Assembly: GCA_002314195.1 (NCBI GenBank)
Contig: DCCQ01000109.1
Span: 1-27,903 of the forward strand
Direction of reading: 5' to 3'
Length of the DNA: 27,903 nucleotides
Source: Bacteroidales bacterium UBA1077
GTDB lineage: Bacteria; Bacteroidota; Bacteroidia; Bacteroidales; UBA932
Both the position numbers and the translations under genes were made by a program. The notes under the pieces are model-generated. The model saw only the letters and a list, made by a program, of their open reading frames with translations. It was not told the DNA's origin and made no database searches. The stretch's first letter is position 1. Each line of letters begins with the position of its first letter. Positions 26,901 to 27,903 of this stretch are shown in pieces.

Positions 26901-27045
26901 CCTGTAGCGGGTTGGCTTTGGCATCCACCACTCTTCCCGAAACGGTTATCCTATTATCGTCAGCATACGCCTTCGGCGTGGGGAAAAACATGAGCGATAA
27001 CAAAATAACAAACGCGGAAAGATAAAAAACAAATTCTTTCTTCAT
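23902..27045 (-). CDS. SusC/RagA-family TonB-dependent outer-membrane transporter
   Basis: This 1047-residue protein has a signal peptide (about 1-28, ending AYA) and a carboxypeptidase-regulatory-like beta domain (about 33-108, ITVSGRVVDAKANPLQG). A TonB-box-like stretch (TVVITGI, about 115) and a plug follow, with the SusC signature LKDAAATALYGSRAANG (about 237-253). A 22-strand barrel ends in the expected C-terminal aromatic motif (VNFSVKFTL). It imports ligand with the SusD partner using TonB-derived force. The plug has an extra loop around 185-215 (DLSESNLRDNPNLP) before FIMDGFE, a variant I associate with loci that also carry DUF4843 and PKD-like genes. No STN domain is visible, so direct sigma/anti-sigma signalling through this receptor is unlikely. 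Confidence 0.96.
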   Translation of the reverse strand: MKKEFVFYLSAFVILLSLMFFPTPKAYADDNRITVSGRVVDAKANPLQGVAVIVKGTSVGVETDASGKFSLTFEPSSSGDVVLEFSSVGFKTLTKTCKAGQVLDVTMEDDITFISTVVITGITNIKQESFTGNSVTISNDELLKASKTNVLKAIQNFDPSFRIVDNNLMGSNPNSVPEMYIRGQSGMGNYDKLETGDLSESNLRDNPNLPTFIMDGFEINVTTLYDFDPNRIESITILKDAAATALYGSRAANGVVVITTVKPKPGKLNVSYNFTGSVTAPDLSDYHLLNAADKLELERQVGFYDIAQSDGYTPEYTLKKEYYEKLANVKEGVDTYWMAKPLRTVFNNNHSLYIDGGSNSLRFGIDVKYSNQDGVMKGSKRDNLGAGAYIQYNYKNVNIRNYFSYTQTNSADSPYGDFSKFVSQLPYDKYMDENGRILEKLRYWGSGTAINKENPMYEATLHNFAKQKREEIINNLSVNWHIIPSLLFKGQLSLTKEMNSSDTFYDPKSKQSGNLFPLSDKNISSGTYNMGDNDGYSIDLSATLSYNTRIEKHAINALAGFNLREDNATSKYMTYIGFPSGLLSSPMYAKEVYKKGTFYEDTKRMLGALASVNYAYDDTYLLDASFRLDGSSAFGADKRFAPFWSGGLGINIHKYDFMKDLGWINRLKVRGSFGQTGKANFPAYDARSSYVILSDEWYKTGYGAVLKALGNSKLKWETTNTLDFGAELGLWDDLVYARASYYDKRTVDLITSVTLPSSAGFSSYKDNVGEISNKGFELDLRVNPIRNKDWNLILNLNMAHNKNRIEKISNSMKAYNEKVIAMYRQNLAYNDSDREKQTMPFLQYVEGGSLNSIYGVRSLGINPVDGEEIFLSRTGDIVNKWDASDQVVLGTTEPKAQGSFGFNLTYKQFSLYASFMYEFGAQRYNQTLVDKVENVNVYASNVDERVMEDRWMKPGDVAKYKKISVDRNVTNFTKPTSRFVQDYNSLSLSSVELAYEMPRALMKKIHFSTMKFTVGMNDIFHLQSIEMERGTSYPYARTVNFSVKFTL

Positions 27046-27081
27046 GTTTTGACTATTTGTTAAAATGTGTTAAAAGCATAT

Positions 27082-27167
27082 ACGGATCGGGAAAACAATC
27101 TATCCGTCAGAAAAAAGCAAAGATCCTCATCACCTCTCTATGGCCGTATGGTCCCGATAGGTGATGA
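27082..27167 (-). promoter_or_regulatory. Two stem-loops in the SusC leader, possible attenuator
   Basis: In the minus-strand sense a perfect 9-bp stem (27159-27167 with 27127-27135, 23-nt loop) is followed by a U-rich run that includes six consecutive T (27111-27116). A second stem (27102-27107 with 27082-27087, ACGGAT/ATCCGT, 14-nt loop) comes next, 37 nt before the ATG at 27045. The first hairpin plus U-run could work as a transcription attenuator or as a target for an antisense RNA. Confidence 0.45.
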
Positions 27168-27397
27168 ATTAGGTCCGAAGCTTTTGTCAAAAGAATATTA
27201 TGCTATGACATTTACCGCTCCCTCCCATGCCAGGCACAGACCAGAGAACGATTGAAATACTAACGTAAAGTCATATTTCCCGATTGCATAAACCAAACTG
27301 TCTCTTAAAACCGCGATAAATATATGATAAGAAATAGACAATTCCAAACGGGAAGAATATAAAAAATGTTTTATAACTAAAATATTTTTTCAAAATA
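27168..27397. other. AT-rich intergenic DNA upstream of SusC
   Basis: This non-coding stretch is clearly richer in A+T than its surroundings, especially 27300-27397. It should contain the SusC promoter and any activator sites, but no exact minus-strand TAnnTTTG is present; the closest in the whole gap is GATCTTTG at 27118-27125, inside the leader. No gene or repeat was found here. Confidence 0.4.
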
Positions 27398-27429
27398 ATG
27401 GTGGCAAAAAGTCACCTCTTAGCCACCAT
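27398..27429 (-). terminator. Intrinsic terminator of the metallophosphatase gene
   Basis: ATGGTGGC (27422-27429 in the minus sense) pairs with GCCACCAT (27398-27405) around a 16-nt loop. TTATTTTG and further A/T-rich sequence follow on the minus strand. It begins 22 nt after the stop at 27451 and isolates that gene from SusC downstream. Confidence 0.65.
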
Positions 27430-27450
27430 CAACGGTTCTACGATTCCGAA

Positions 27451-27903
27451 CTATTTGCAAATCTTGAGGTTGCCGACGTTGAGTCCCCATTCGCCGTCCT
27501 GGACGATGGGGACGGGGACGCCGTCGAGGTTGTTCTCGTAGTGAGGGGCTTTGAGGAAGGTGTGGGAGTGGCCGCCTACTACCAGATCGACGTTGCGGGA
27601 TCTTTTCACTAGGGTCGGATCAACATAAGGCTCTCCCTCGAAACCTATATGGGTCAGGGCGATGACCATGTCGCACTTCTTCTCGGTCTTGAGGTACCCG
27701 GCCCATTTGTTGACAACCTCCGCGTTCTCAAAGGCGGGAATCTTGTCGGAGACCTCCTTGGAGACAAGGGTGGTGATGTCGGGCATTAGACCGATGATAC
27801 CGATTTTCATTCCGGCTTTCCTCACAATGGTGTAAGGCTTAACGTACTTTGCCAGAGCCACATTCGAGAAATCGTAGTTGGCGCAGACAACCGGGCATTT
27901 GAT
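27451..27903 (-). CDS. Metallophosphatase/5'-nucleotidase catalytic domain, 3' part
   Basis: The last 150 codons are present; the gene enters from beyond the right edge with frame IKCPVVCANYDF and has no visible start. The calcineurin-like phosphoesterase motifs ALTHIG and GGHSHTF supply metal-binding histidines. The order CANYDF, IGIIGLMPD, THIGFEGE, GGHSH is that of UshA-type 5'-nucleotidases, which remove phosphate from nucleotides or nucleotide sugars in the periplasm. The protein stops soon after GGHSH, so it lacks the usual C-terminal substrate domain. In Bacteroidota that domain is often a separate neighbouring gene, here expected beyond the window. Any signal peptide would also be outside. 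Confidence 0.85.
   Translation of the reverse strand: MKCPVVCANYDFSNVALAKYVKPYTIVRKAGMKIGIIGLMPDITTLVSKEVSDKIPAFENAEVVNKWAGYLKTEKKCDMVIALTHIGFEGEPYVDPTLVKRSRNVDLVVGGHSHTFLKAPHYENNLDGVPVPIVQDGEWGLNVGNLKICK

Noticed and set aside
1..27903. Search for CRISPR arrays, tRNA or rRNA genes, transposases, integrases and phage genes.
   Set aside because: No regularly spaced repeats, no tRNA-like cloverleaf in the gaps, and no mobile-element protein motifs were found.

Overview
The window looks like a chromosomal stretch of a Bacteroidales bacterium (phylum Bacteroidota) of roughly even base composition. The evidence is a SusC/SusD pair with satellite lipoproteins, GldF/GldG-type ABC permease fusions, promoter elements of the Bacteroidota form TAnnTTTG instead of a -35/-10 pair, few Shine-Dalgarno sequences, and TTG-or-ATG start clusters ahead of lipoprotein signals. 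I cannot fix the genus from the sequence alone. No rRNA, tRNA, CRISPR array, integrase or insertion sequence was seen.

Left part (1-10.2 kb), mostly housekeeping. The possible 5' end of a minus-strand gene runs off the left edge behind a good promoter and an array of four 10-bp motifs. Next come an AspT/YidE-type transporter (minus), a divergent membrane-anchored GH25 lysozyme (plus), glutaminyl-tRNA synthetase glnS, and a LolC/LolE-type permease 7 bp behind it (plus). A secreted GH2 glycoside hydrolase (minus) and an LTA-synthase-like membrane transferase (plus) then diverge from a 94-bp region.

Middle (10.2-10.6 kb): a 413-bp intergenic region between convergent genes. It has no credible protein gene but holds three clear stem-loops, one of them an intrinsic terminator, and a minus-strand promoter-like box.

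Right part (10.6-27.0 kb): nine co-oriented minus-strand genes. In transcription order they are SusC, SusD, a DUF4843-like lipoprotein and a PKD-like lipoprotein; then a terminator-like hairpin; then ABC ATPase A, GldFG-like permease A, ABC ATPase B, GldFG-like permease B and an M16 zinc-protease lipoprotein. The last five overlap or lie within 4 bp of each other. The two ATPase/permease modules are a tandem duplication. No carbohydrate-active enzyme, sigma/anti-sigma pair or hybrid two-component sensor sits with them. I infer a peptide or protein uptake, processing or export locus instead of a classical glycan-utilisation locus. The SusC leader contains two stem-loops that could form an attenuator or antisense target.

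Right edge: the 3' part of a metallophosphatase/5'-nucleotidase-like gene with its own terminator.

Across the whole window the hexamer GAATAT, especially TGAATAT, is several-fold more frequent than base composition predicts. It occurs on both strands and in both coding and intergenic DNA, and nothing annotated here explains it.
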